From Clarkia xantiana subsp. parviflora (taxonomy: Eukaryota; Streptophyta; Magnoliopsida; Myrtales; Onagraceae), in NCBI GenBank assembly GCA_036873135.1, contig JAPTYO010000005.1:5868166-5932165 (forward strand): a stretch of DNA of 64,000 nucleotides. Direction: 5' to 3'. A model generated the notes under the pieces. It saw only the letters and a program-made list of their open reading frames with translations. It had not been told where the DNA came from and did not search any database. Both the position numbers and the translations under genes were made by a program. This document shows positions 35,372 through 48,282 of this stretch, one piece after another; position 1 is the stretch's first letter; each line of letters begins with the position of its first letter.

Positions 35372-35673
35372 CCCGCGAATCCCAAATTTATAATCAAATT
35401 CTTCACTTCTCAAACCTATATTCAAATTAACCTCTAAATTCAAATCATAAATCCAACTCCAAATCCAAACAAAAACACCAAACATATCAAATCCATCCAA
35501 ATTACAAATCCAACTCGAAATCTAAATTACCAAACACATTAAATCCATCTCAATATAAGTAAACAAAAATATTTAGACATCTAATTATAAATTATCCTTT
35601 GGAACATCATACCATATTATTTATATTTTAATCCTTACTCTTTTGAGTATCTATTTTATTAATCCAATTATCA

Positions 35674-35804
<131 letters not shown>

Positions 35805-36469
35805 GGACGAGGCAGGTTCACGGCCCCACAACTCCAAACCCGATCCCGCCCCGCACTGTAGAAAATTAGATCCGTACTCGTTTTATGTCCCACAAAATGC
35901 GGGTTGTCGGGGCGGGGTCCATAGGTACCCGTAACCCATTAAAACGAGTCGCCCCCGCGGGTCGATTTATTAGACCTAAACCCGTCTCATACATCTCACG
36001 GTCGTGCGACACGAACCACAAGGCAGGGCCCCGCGAATCCCAAATTTATAATCAAATTCTTCACTTCTCAAACCTATATTCAAATTAACCTCTAAATTCA
36101 AATCATAAATCCAACTCCAAATCCAAACAAAAGCAACAAACATATCAAATCCATCCAAATTACAAATCCAACTCGAAATCCAAATTACCAAGCACATTAA
36201 ATCCATCTCAATAAAAATAAGTAAACATCATACCATATCATTTATATTTTAATCCTTAATGTTTTGAGTATTTATTTTAATAATCCAATTATCCTATTAT
36301 TATTTATATATATATATATGGACGAGGCAAGTTCACGGCCCCACAACTCCAAACCCGATCCCGCCTCGCACTGTGGAAAATTAGATCCGTGCTCGTTTTA
36401 TGTCCCACAAAATGCGGGTTGTCGGGGCGGGGTTCAGAGGTACCCGTAACCCATTAACACCTATGCATG

Positions 36470-37008
36470 TAGGGCGGAGCATAAATCCCGACAAATCCGA
36501 AGTCCTGAGGAACCCGACCCGAGCATGTCCCAAAAATCCCGTCCCGAAATTGTGCCCGAGCCCATATGGGCGGGACTTTTACTCACAACTAAGGCTCGGG
36601 CTAGGGATTTTTTAGAAAAATCCCGAATGTCCCTAGTTACTTACCTTAATTCATCATTTTACAACTTAAGTAATCAACTATAGTTACTTCTTAATTCATT
36701 CTAGTGTTAGTGTTGTAGAACTTGATTTATGTGTAAACTTGATGAATGTGCTTGTGAACTTGATGTATGTGCTCGATGAATGTTTGAACTTGAACTTGTA
36801 TTTTGAGTTGAAATATTAAGATTTATTTTCAAACTTACGTGTAAATTCGAATTGTTTCTAGCCCGTCCCAATTAAATAGTCCCGACCAAATTGAGATTTT
36901 TTCAAATGTTTTAACTTCGGAATAGAGATAGGGACAATTGTGGAAAATCCAGAAAATTAGGAACATTTTCCGAAAAATTGCCACCCATTTGTCCCCAGCC
37001 CACCCCTA
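36470..37008. mobile_element. hAT-like non-autonomous element, family D
   Basis: The left end TAGGGCGGAGC and the inverse right end TAGGGGTGGGC match the family at 9483-10626, including the 'gaacttgatgtatgtgct' core. The flanks TATGCATG and AATGTAGG agree at five of eight positions, possibly a decayed TSD. It marks the right edge of the tandem array. Confidence 0.65.
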
Positions 37009-37324
37009 AATGTAGGACCTTTATTGTTAAAGCCCAGTCACGGTCCCTTATCGCCTCTAATACCATTCGTTATGCCTCAAATCCAAACTGTACTCAACCC
37101 AACGTAACAGAACCCCGCTGCATTTTTCCACACCATATCATTACAAGGGCAACAATAACATGGTGTCCATCTTACTTCAGAGCTAGCTTTACAAAATAGT
37201 GGACGATCAACAATCGTTTCTTTCAAAAACCCTAAACCCTAATAAAAAAAAAGCAATGCCCCGCAGACGATACACAAAAAATGGAGCCACTGCTGAGACC
37301 TAACGACTTGCTAACCAACAGAGG
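37009..37324. other. MSH6 3' flank
   Basis: This probably holds the MSH6 3' UTR (minus strand). A telomere-like 'aaaccctaaaccctaa' stretch lies at about 37228-37243. No gene is recognised. Confidence 0.4.
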
Positions 37325-40300
37325 TTAGCTTTGCTGCAGAAGCAACCGTGCCTTGTTCTGAAGTTCGACGAGAGACGTTTTCTGGACATTGTTCAATCTT
37401 GCTGCAACTTCCATCAACTTCTGCATCATTACTATATCCTCTTTGTTTTCACCATTCAGACGACTATTTCTGCGGTTTCCATATGAATCCTCAAACTCCG
37501 ATGATTTTCTAGCTGCATTTTGGAGGACCGATTCCGGGAGTCCTACAATAAACAGGAGTTAAGATATTCCAACATTCATTTCTAAGCAGAAAATGAAAAT
37601 AAAATAATTATTTTTTTTACCTGCAAGACGAGCAACATTGACACCATAGCTTTTTGGGCATGCTCCAGGACTCAACCTATATAGAAAGGTGACTTCTTCG
37701 GTGCCACCGCTTCCGTCTCCTACTTGGCATCCCATATGACGAAGCGACACCTTCATTTCAATCACATAATACAAAAATAATAATCAGATGAATGAAAAGT
37801 TCATGGATTAAGAAGTACATTGCTAGCTGGACTTTCAGACAATTTACTAGCTGAATTTAACAAACGGCTAGCTTAACTAATACAAATTTACTACGTTTTT
37901 GCCTAATTTGCTGTTAAAATGGTAACAGAAACTTGCATGTTGTTTATTGTCTCGCACTGTTCTTTGAGAAATTTGCTACGTGAACTTTGGAGCAATTTGT
38001 AATTCACTACCTAACTTCCGATGGCACGTATTGAGTACATGCACGTCTCCTTCGTCATTTAACAACAAATTAGACAGAGTTAGCAACTTGCAATTTGACC
38101 AAAAAATGTTCAGCTAGCAAATTATCTAGACCCCTAAAGTTCAGGTAGCAAGTAGTTAATCGACCCAAAGTTTATTTGTCAATCAGGCAAAGTAAAGAAA
38201 TCATTTTTTTAGCAGAAAACATACCCCTGGATCATTGCCATAGTTGACAGCTAATCGATGATAATGAGTGGAAAACATGCCGCGGCATTGGACATTGTGG
38301 ACGAAATGCTCCAAAACGGATTCTCTGAACGAACAAACAAACATCTAAACTTCCCAGTACAATGAAAAGTTGAAGATGATGGTACATTATGTCTGTTGTA
38401 TGATGATACTTACGCAATTGCTTGTCCATCTGAAGTTGAGGTCCCACGCCCCAGTTCATCTAAAGCCACAAATGAATTCTCTGTTGCTGACGACTGCAAA
38501 TGTAGACACTAAGATCATTAAAATCTGATGAGATTCACTTGCCAAAGAGTTGAGAGTTTTTTTTTTCAACAAAGAAGGTACCAGCATTGAAGCAGTTTCA
38601 GAAAGCTCAGTCAAAAACGTGCTTTGGCCTGCCATGATGTGATCTTTTGCACCCATTCGTACAAAAATTCTGTCCACGGGTGACAACTCGAAGCTTTCTG
38701 CAGGTACGTCTGCTCCAATCTGGAGACCATACATTTTTTTTAACAAACAGAAAAGAATCAGGGACTGGAAAGAAACAAAAAAGGAGCAGATTCATCGGTA
38801 GGCAAAAAAAAAGTTCTCACTTGTGCCAATATCACAGCTAAGCAAACTTGGCGGAGGAGAGTGGATTTTCCACCCATATTGGGACCCGACAGAAGGATAA
38901 ACCGAGCATTATTGCCACCAATGTCAATGTCATTCGGAACAAATGTGCCCTTGCCTAAAGAATCAGTTCTCAAGACAGGGTGTCCCAAGCTCCTTGCAGA
39001 TAAGTGTGCAACTTTGGAGTTAACAAAAGTTGGACGACACGTGGGTCCCTCAAAGAAGTCGCTTGCAATTGCCAAACTGATCAAGACATCTAGTTCTGCA
39101 ACATTTTAGATAAGTCGTTGGAGACAAAGCCACCTTGATAGAAAGGGATGTCTTAATAGACGAAGAAAGTGACATCTGTATATGTGTACCTGTTGTTACA
39201 GAAACAAGCTGCTTCCACTTATTATGATGCTCACAGAATTGCCTAAGTAATCTCTGCAAAATGCTCTTCAGTGCTGCCTCCTTTTCGGTTTCTGCGTGCG
39301 AGAGCTCGCTCAGAAGCTTCTTGATTGTCGGAGACCAATACCTAAAGAAACCCTGTGAACATAGAGAGATCAAATATAAGATCAAAGCCGTAATTGTGTA
39401 TGTGATAGTGCAGTGGAATTACAAACCTTTCTGGATGAACGGAGCTCATATTCACGGGGAACACTTCCACGCAAATCTTCAGGCACTTCTAGTAGGTAAG
39501 TATCTTTTCCAATGGTGACATAGCTGATCTGCAATGGGATAATATTTGCTTTGATATAAGCAATGGAGCGGATGCAGAAGCACCAGAAGTTAAAACCATG
39601 AACTTTTTCAGGCTAGGTACTTACAGAAGTGTCGCCCAGTAATTTCCTCTGCTCCTTGAGGTGTTTCATCAAATTAGATTCAATTTCCTTCACAGAATTA
39701 CATGCCGAATCGTATTCCATGTCAATCCCTTCATGAGGCACAATACGTCCTGAATTACTCGCTTCCACCCAGTCGAATGCATCTTTGAAATGTTTCAGAA
39801 TTGGATCAATATCAGGAAGACCTTGACCTGTAGAGAACACAGGAATGAGATTCCAGACAAGGATGTTTATATAGTATATATGCATGCTTACATAGGGCAA
39901 CTCAATAAAAGGTGTCAGGAGGCAATACCAGGTGTTAGTAAATGATGCAGTAGTTTAGACTCGGCATTTTCCAAAATACCACTGAGAGATGAACATGCTT
40001 GATTTAATATTTCACAGCCACGTAGAGTTGATATAAATTCGAGGAGCTGTTTCTTTGCAGCATCTTCATACAAAGTTACTTTATTTGCATTTCTTCCGCA
40101 AGCTTCACTGCATTTAAAGCATAACATTGTAAATAGTCTTGATTCCAAAGTTCCTATTCTCAAACAATATAAGCATGCGTATCTGCTGATCAGATCATGT
40201 CACTGTCTAATAGCTTACCTGCTTGCATAGATACGAGCAAGCAACCTCTCCATGTCAGGGACCTTGAAAAGTGCCTTCCGGAAATCTCCAGAAGAAGGGA

Positions 40301-43300
40301 GGTTTTCTCCCTGAAAATCATGCATCGAAATCCTCATTCAGAGCTCAGTGGTTAAAAAAGGTAGTAAAATCGGACATGCGTTAAGAGTATCAAAATACAC
40401 AGATCTTAAAATGACAAACATAAGAGTGAAGACTAAAACAGAGCTTTAACATTACATTTATTGAAACCTTGAAAGGATATAGATTCATATTTAGCAATAC
40501 TGAAAAAATCCCCACAAACTCCAAAATCCAGCCTATCTATCTCATGTTCCAATTCAAGAGCCTCAAAAGGGTATACCATTTTATGCTACAAAGCGAATGT
40601 TCTTTTTCTTCTTAAACATGCAGTAAAAATTACAGAAAAGAAAGGATATTGCTGCCTAATGTGAAGATACAGAATGAAGATGGCTGTCAACAAGGTGCAA
40701 TTAGGTGGCAAGTACAAAAGGAACAGCAAACATACCTTTAAATCTGCTACAGCATCCTGCCGTTCTTTTATTGATTCCGCATTATATAAAGGCCTCGCTA
40801 GCCATGTCTTGAGCAGCCTTTTCCCACAGGCTGTGACACAGTGGTTTAATTGTGCAAATAACGTCCTACAACAGCAAAAAAAACTAGACTGGTCGGATTG
40901 ATTCATAATAAGTTGAAATATTTAACAATTATCTAGAAAGAAGTAGTTACCCTGAAGCATCTCCATTTCTGCTATTCTCAAACATCTCAAGATTATCCAT
41001 AGCAGCAGCATCAAGAACAAGATGTCGTTGTGCAAGATCAGCAAATCCAGAAGATGGGAGTGATTCAAATGTCGCAAATCTAAGCAGCGTCTCATCCAGA
41101 AAAGCTTGTCTAAGGTAATATATGGCACCTCCAAGTGCTGATAATGCAAAGCTTCCATCACCATCATTTGACAGCTTAGCCACAACCTCTGGGAGAGTGT
41201 TATCGTCTTTGGCGTGAGACTCATCAAAATCAGTATCTGCTATTTCTGAACTTCCAGAGTCCGGTAGATTCTTGACACACTTGTAAATGGACTTAAGTTC
41301 AACAAGTGTTCTCTCTGCATCCCAAAATTGTGAGCCATGAACTAATTCATTTACCAATGGATCTCTTGTATGAGTCAGCAGGACTCTCTCAGTTTCAGAG
41401 CTCAATAGCTTGGCTGGTTTTATGATCTCTACTGGACGTACTTCAGTCAGTAAACAACACAAAGCACTGTTCTCCGAATCATCTTTTATCTGCAAAACAA
41501 AAGGACAAGGTATCTCGCATGAAAGAAGTACATAAAATAAATTATATTGAGCAAGATTCATATCATGGATGCTGGTTAAAGAATACAAAGAGCATTTAAG
41601 GGTAAACCGATCACTTAACAGTTTATAATAGTTCCAGACAAATGCAAACTGATCAAGGAAGCTATTTAAAGGATTCTTTTATTGTCTTCTAGAATTAATT
41701 CAGACAGTCTAAACCGTTTCACTGACTAAAATCATAGTCCAGAATCCATATAGATCACCAGCTAATAAAAGATTACAAAGGGCATTCACAGGTAACCTAT
41801 CATTTACCAGTATCAATACAGTTCCGGAGACACAATGAGTATTGAACATAGTCTGGACTATGGACACATCAAGAAGCTCAAGCAATAAGAATTAGATGGA
41901 TCCATTGATTCCCACAAATCTCCTGTTTTCATGCCTTCAGAAAAGTCAGTGATTACGCAATATGAAACCAAAGTCTCTGTGAATCGAAAATGCTCAGATG
42001 TGAATACGCATAACAAATCCCTTTCTTAGGGTTTCAAAAGTTGATGGGGGTCATAAGAAGAATGCATGTATATGTATTGAGAAGATACCAACACTAACTA
42101 AAAGAATGCCCAATGATTTGACAAGAAAAATGCATATTTTCAAATGAATAACAAACAGAACAGGGAAGCACTAGTTCACCAAATTTTATTTACTGGAAAG
42201 AAACTGAGAATGAAAATGAACATCCAAAGCGCAGAATTGAAAACAAGCAAATGGAGGCTGAGATGAATCCAAAAGGGCTTCGGCTTTCTCACCTGTCCAA
42301 GAATAATCTTGCTTGTAGCAACATCAACCAAACATACCCCAAGAATTCGTTCTGCCTTCTGATCTGCAGTGGACTGAGTGTTTTCAGTCACTGACATTAA
42401 ATAGGAGGAATCTGGATTTGCTGATATCAGCTCTCCTTCGGTAAGAGTTCCTTTAGTGATTACACCACATATTTCACGTCTGATAACCTGCAAGGGCAAT
42501 TATATTTTGTATTTATATGCGCATTTCTCAAAAAAATCAGTCACTCTCAAATCAGTAATCATCCCCAAGCAGGCAAAAACTGTAACATCAGTAATGCAAT
42601 GAGACAATTTACCAATAACTAAAATCTCAGCTGAGCGACTAGTAACAATCAGTAAGCGTATCAAAATCAGGAAAATGGTTCATGTGATGCATCAATATGT
42701 AATATTTGTCTGCACAATTTGGCAGATTATGTTAATTAAAAAATATGGTAAGCAAACCAACTAATCCAAGCAACAGCTAGCAGCTATAAAAGTCCAACTA
42801 CCATTGTTGATCTGTAGTATAAGAACCTTTGGTTCATGTGTGAGCGTGTGTCAATGAATACACACCCGCCAGTCTCAGATGAACTTAAAATAGCAAATTA
42901 GAAGCAGGTTCAAGAACAGTGTTACTTAAGAACAATATAAAGAGCAGATAACCATGAAAACTCAAATCGAAGCAGTATGATAAAACTAGCATGAGTTACA
43001 ATTTACTTTGATAGGGCTTTACGAAGTATGACTTTTAAGGACCTTATCTTTAGAACCGTTCTCTCTGCGGCGTTGCTCTAATTGTTCAGGTGTTTCTGTC
43101 TGCTCTACAACAAGAACACGGAACCCCTGCAGCGTTGAACTAGTTCAAGTTAAATCCTTCACAGTAAATCATACTTAGCACAAAAATGATATGTCCAAAA
43201 TTAACAATTGAAGATGAGGTGGGTAACCTTTCTAGCCAATTTCTCCACATTCATCGAGAAGTTCTTTTCTGGAAATCCACAGTGTGGTTGTTCTCCCTGG

Positions 43301-45554
43301 TATGAAACTCACTGTTAGATGCAAAGTTGAAGGAAAATAAAGTTTCCCCACCATAAACTCCTCTGGTCATTTCCAATTTTTTTATGGCTACTGAATGAAA
43401 TTACTTGAAAAGAATGATGACTTTACTAAGTAAACTGGATTATACACACATCAACATCTTACCCTCATATACTGCAAATCCAGTTCTTTGGCTCCAACAT
43501 GTGCATCCATTTCAAAAAGTTCATAGAATTTCCCCATCTGCTCAAACAAATCACCTTCAGCATGCAATGGCATGAATGGCTGGACAAGCTAATGGTAGTA
43601 CCAGCATTTACATTACAAGTAAAAGTCAACCTTTCAATACCTTAAAAAATAAGACCTTGTCCATGTGTTTCGATTTGAACTCCCACCATTGTCTCTGCAT
43701 GGCCAAAAAGCAAGACAGTGTATCAATTAGAAGATTTTGAAGGATCAGAAACCTTAATGCTTCACCACTGATTTGAGCATCTTACCTGGCCACTTGATAG
43801 GCTCTTAAGGAAATGTGGAGGCAAGTAAAGAGTTTTGGGATCATAATCTACATCTCCAGGTCGTCTTCTCTTGGCATCTCTACGCTCTCTGCCACAAACA
43901 AAAGTCTCCGTAGAATGTATCAATGCACTTACATATATGATATAAGAAGACATTTATTGCATTGTCTATGAGTTAATAGTCAAACAACAAGAACAGCACA
44001 AATATTTTAGCACAAGTCACCACCTACTTGCTCTAAGTTCCATAATTATCTGAAGCTTAATGTGAATTGTGAAACAAGAGCTACAGACTAAAGAACTCAC
44101 TGGTTAAGAAATCTGAACTTCTCAGCTTCTCGCCTGCCAAACCTTTCCGAAACATCAGCTGGCAACGCTGTACCAAGATCACCAGGTTTCTTATCTGCTG
44201 CAAACCACACTATGGTTATTGGTTAACAACCTAGGCAACAGTAAGCATCAACAGAAGCTCGCATTTAATTCTTCATAGGTGGCCTATAGAAACTAAAGGT
44301 AGCAAGAAAACATAAGGAGAAAAAAAATAATAGAACTACTGTCAGTGCTCTGGTATGTTAGAACCTGACTGAAATAAAGAAGGAACTGTTCCCAATCATA
44401 GAGAATTTTATTAAACCAGTATGATTTCTAGCCTAGAAATTTATTTCCTAGCAACCAGAACTATGCAATATTCCTTTTCTAACTATCTACTAATTCAACA
44501 AACCATAAGCAATTGCTCTAATAAGTACAACATTGTAAACAAGTAAGCTAAAGCACATCAAAGATCCTTGTTGAGGAATCCATTCTCTTTAGAGAGACAG
44601 CAGAAAATAAATAGTTTTCCGATATTCAAATGAAACACTTAGTGCTGATAGGACACTGGGGAATGAAAAACAATGAGATATCAATGTAATATTACTTTTT
44701 TTTTTGCTGAGTATTGTACTTCTTTACTTACTATCCAAACATTTACCTTCAATCTTCGCTGGGGAAACTTTGAGCCCCTCCTTGCTGACATCTCCGCTGA
44801 TTTTAATCTTCTTATCGGCAGTCAACTTCTCTTCACTATCCCCTTTACGCTTTCTAGCTTCCACTTTTCCGCCCGACTTCTTACACGCCTGCTGATGTTC
44901 ATCCTCCTCGTCCTCATCCACAAGCTCCATATCCATAGCCTCGTCAACATCATCAATCATTTCTTTATCAACATTAGCACCCCAATCTTCATCGCTCGAA
45001 TTACCATCACCACCACTACTTTCACTCTTAGACTCCTCCTCCTTCAACTCCTTGGCCAATGCAGCAGCACCACCACGGCGCAGCCGCTTTAACCGCCTTG
45101 CACCCTCCTCAACCCACTCAAACTTCTCCTTCCCCAAATCCAACAGCTCCTCCTCTGCGTCATCATACTGAATCAAATGCTTGCTACTCTCTTTATCGAA
45201 AGACTTCACGCAGCCCTCATACCAGGACGCATCCAACGGCCAGTACACCTTGATCCTCCGGCTAACAACCTCCTGGCCGTAATATTTGGGGGCGGCTGGC
45301 GTGGAAGGGATGACGAGAAGGGGCTTAGACTTCTTAGGCTTGGATTGGGGCGTAGGAGTGCACGGACTGGAGTTAGGGTCTTCCTTTGGGCTAGGGTTAG
45401 GGTTCGGGAATTTGGGGGTCTGCTTGGAGAGATTAGAAGGGGGAGTAGTCTGAGAAGAAGGGGAGGAGAGTGATTTGGAGAAGAAGGCGGTGATTTGGCT
45501 CTGCTTATTGACTAATGGCGATCTGCCATTACTGTTCCGACGAGCTGGCGTCAT
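37325..45554 (-). CDS. MSH6: DNA mismatch repair protein MSH6
   Basis: Twenty-one minus-strand exons encode 1277 residues: 44747-45554, 44101-44197, 43786-43888, 43641-43694, 43463-43537, 43228-43296, 43043-43126, 42293-42487, 40951-41489, 40736-40865, 40219-40310, 39929-40107, 39625-39827, 39427-39528, 39190-39352, 38821-39095, 38582-38719, 38414-38493, 38225-38324, 37621-37750 and 37325-37542. Reading frame is kept at every junction. Near the N-terminus is a PCNA-binding PIP box QSQITAFF (18-25), then a Tudor domain (about 95-150; '[14 protein letters not shown]'), a feature of plant MSH6 that reads H3K4 methylation. The mismatch-contact Phe-x-Glu is F358YE360. The ATPase has Walker [10 protein letters not shown] (1035-1043) and Walker B ending LDE (1113-1115) with [12 protein letters not shown]6 pairs with MSH2 as MutS-alpha. 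Exon 2 has a CAGCAG tandem acceptor. An LTR element lies about 300 bp upstream. Confidence 0.96.
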
Positions 45555-45856
45555 GGTTCTTCAATGGCTTCGTAAAGAGTGAGAAGAAGAAAGCAAAGCG
45601 ACTGATTATGGTGGAGAGTGGAAGAGACGCAGAGAGAGAGAACTATAACCGGAGATTATGGCGGGAATTTCACGGCGGCTTCCCGGTAATGTTCATTTTC
45701 TTTTTTCCGGGAGGCTATGGGTATTTGGCGGGAACACACAGGTTCAGTAGAATTGTGTCATTTTCAATAGAAGCATAAATTAAGTAGAAGAGTAGATGAT
45801 AACCACTTCAATTACGAAACTATCTAATATGGTTTGGTGGTTCCTCATCATTTAGC
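45555..45856. other. MSH6 5' UTR and proximal promoter
   Basis: The roughly 300 bp between the MSH6 start codon and an LTR edge is all the native upstream sequence left before retrotransposon DNA. It is purine-rich on the plus strand near the start. No clear TATA box is seen. Confidence 0.5.
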
Positions 45857-46576
45857 TGTTGTTGCGTCCAGATGAACTAGGTCGTGAGTACGCGTCTGTT
45901 CGCGTGGTTGTGCGGGCTTTTGGGCTGTAATCCTTCGTCGGGAAGAGGTTGGGCCACTGGCGAGTGTTCGGTTTTACTCCCGTAAAGGTCTGTGTCTCGG
46001 TACGGCTGTGTCTCAGGAGGCGGTGGTCTGCGCACAAATACGGGTGTCTGTGCGACGATTCCTGCACGAAGGACCAATGCTAGCACGGAGAGGGGGTGGT
46101 GCTAGCGGAGCCCTCTCCGAAGCTTAAGTCACTATAAGGGTAAAAGAGTAATTTCTAGAGAGAGAGTATTTCTAGAGAGAGTATTTCTAAGGAGAAGTCA
46201 GAGCTCAAAATACCAAAGTTGGGCAAATGAGAGGATGCGTGAAAATGGGTGGCCAAGGCTTCCTATTTATAGGCTTCTTTGGGACCGGACCCGGTTTTAA
46301 AGCGGTTTGATGACGGTTCAAGAGCATGCGGTAACCGTCATCCATATTGGTAATGCGCGAACTTGACTTCTCTACACGTAACGGTCGCGAGTACGGTAAT
46401 CGCACAATACCCGTAAAGCAATCCGGACGTCCGGATTGCTACAATCCGGACGCGCGTAAATGCGTTTCCGGACCGTTTTGACTCCTTGGAATACGTTTTC
46501 AAACCGAGATGTAATTTTGACGTGTTTACGAGGCCCGAAACGTAAATACGAACCCGAATTGGACATATATCCATCA
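45857..46576 (-). repeat. 3' LTR of the outer Tat-type retrotransposon (minus orientation)
   Basis: Read on the minus strand, a polypurine tract ACTCGGGGGCAAG just before 46576 is followed by TGATGGATATATGTCC, the same PPT-to-TGATGG junction as the inner element. The LTR would end in CA at 45857 or 45860, giving about 717-720 bp. A minus-strand TATA-like CCTATAAATAGG lies at about 46261-46273. The partner LTR is outside the window, so no TSD can be checked. Confidence 0.7.
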
Positions 46577-48282
46577 CTTGCCCCCGAGTCAAGTAACGGT
46601 TTAGAACCTTTCTTGACTCTATTTTTAAGTTAGGATACATGTCCAATTTGAGTTTGACGCTAACCTTCCGGTTTTGATCGTTGGTCGGACGGAGGCATCT
46701 TGATTTCGTCCGTCTTTTGATTTTCCGACCGAATGACTTTGTTTCCTGTCATAACGGTTAGTGCAATAGGGAATGTACATACGTAACGCGCAAGTACGGC
46801 TATCGTTGGAGACATAAGCAATTGGTAATACATCATGCGAACATGCTTTCATCAACATGTATGCATAAGTAACTGTCATGGTAAGATCGTAATTACGTGA
46901 TGCAAGAAATAGAAACTGTATGCTCCTAAAACGACTTAGTGATTATCAAATCATGAATCATGTGATGGCAACATACGCGTAGAGTAACGAGTTTGATACG
47001 TGCAATATCAAGATATGTATAGGAGTAGATATTTAGAAGAGAGGGTGGAGTATACCGTAGGTGTTTAGGCGTGAGTGTTGATAAGTTAATCCTTTAATCC
47101 TTATCAACAAAGCATCTCTTGGGATATGTAAATACACACATCCCCAATTATCCTTCCAGCACCTTGGGAATTCATCATTCCATCTTCTTTGCAGGTAATT
47201 CCTTCTTCATTTCCCGAAATTGCTTGTGTTCATAGTTTCTTCGCCGTCGTAGAGCTTAGACACATCCCGACAGTTTCGAGTTTGATCCTTGACTTGTTTT
47301 CAGAAATTGACACCACCATTCGACTCAGTTTGTCACGAGGATTCCAGCGCCGCCTTCGGAGCCACCAGGAGACGCCGGACGCGCCCTCACGCGCCGCCGC
47401 GTGAGAAACATCCTTGCCGGCGCGTGTAGCCCACGCGCCACCTTCCAGGCCTCTGTTCGTCGCGGTCCTTACCTTTCCGAAATCGTCTCGACGAGGGGAA
47501 TCCATTGGGATACTTTTCGTCACGTTTTGAGGTAATTTGGAAATTCGAATTTACAGGACAGCTTCGACTTGATTTCGAATGTCACCGTATTATTGTTCGT
47601 TTGAGCTATTTTTCGTCGTTGACGTATGGAACTGCTTGTTGATGCTTGTATGTCGAGTAATTGCTGATTGGTTGCCGTTATTATCGCCGTTAGTTCATAA
47701 CTTAGACGTTTTTTCACTTCCGTGGATAGTTGAGGTAGAATTCCCCGTTCGGACATAGTGCCCCCGTGTCTTTGTGTAGAAGATTTTAGTCGGTATGCAC
47801 GATTTTTCCTCTTGGCAGGTTTTTTGGTTGACGGGGATTGCCAAATAACTTTAGGCATAGTCACTTGTCGTTTTGACGCTTAGAGAAATATTTCCTTTAA
47901 GCGTTGCCACGTTTGATCCTTGCGGTTTGTCGCGTTAATCCCACCGTTCGCATGATAGCTTCTTAAGATGTTAGTCCCTTTTATTGTACGTACCAACTTT
48001 ACTATGCGTGTGGACCTTGGCTATGCGCGTTGACTTTTGATACGCGCGTTGACTTTTGATACGCGCGTTGACTTTCGCTATGCGCTTTGGCTTTTGATAC
48101 GCGCGTTGACTTTTGATACGTGCGTTGACTTTCGCTATGCGCGTTGGCTTTTGATACGCGCATTGACTTTTGATACGCGCGTTGACTTTTGATACGCGCG
48201 TTGACTTTTGCTTGCTTCTTGCAGATTGTGGGATCACAGTAATTTCTTGCGGAGCTTCCTTCCCTTTGATCGTGTTGATATA
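46577..48282. other. Internal region of the outer retrotransposon upstream of its antisense gene
   Basis: This is the spacer between the LTR and the antisense gene. It may act as that gene's promoter and 5' UTR, perhaps with a leader intron. It contains a short tandem repeat block at 48003-48222. Short frames within it show no family signature. Confidence 0.4.
48003..48222. repeat. Short tandem repeats, about 19-20 bp unit
   Basis: About ten units of the type 'gatacgcgcgttgactttt' occur, some changed to 'gctatgcgcgttggc'. The repeat gives spurious open frames on the minus strand. There are no unique spacers, so it is not a CRISPR-like array. Confidence 0.92.

Noticed and set aside
37228..37243. 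Telomere-like CCCTAAACCCTAA as an interstitial telomere or telo-box promoter
   Set aside because: Only two imperfect units are present, and it lies downstream of MSH6, not at a gene start.
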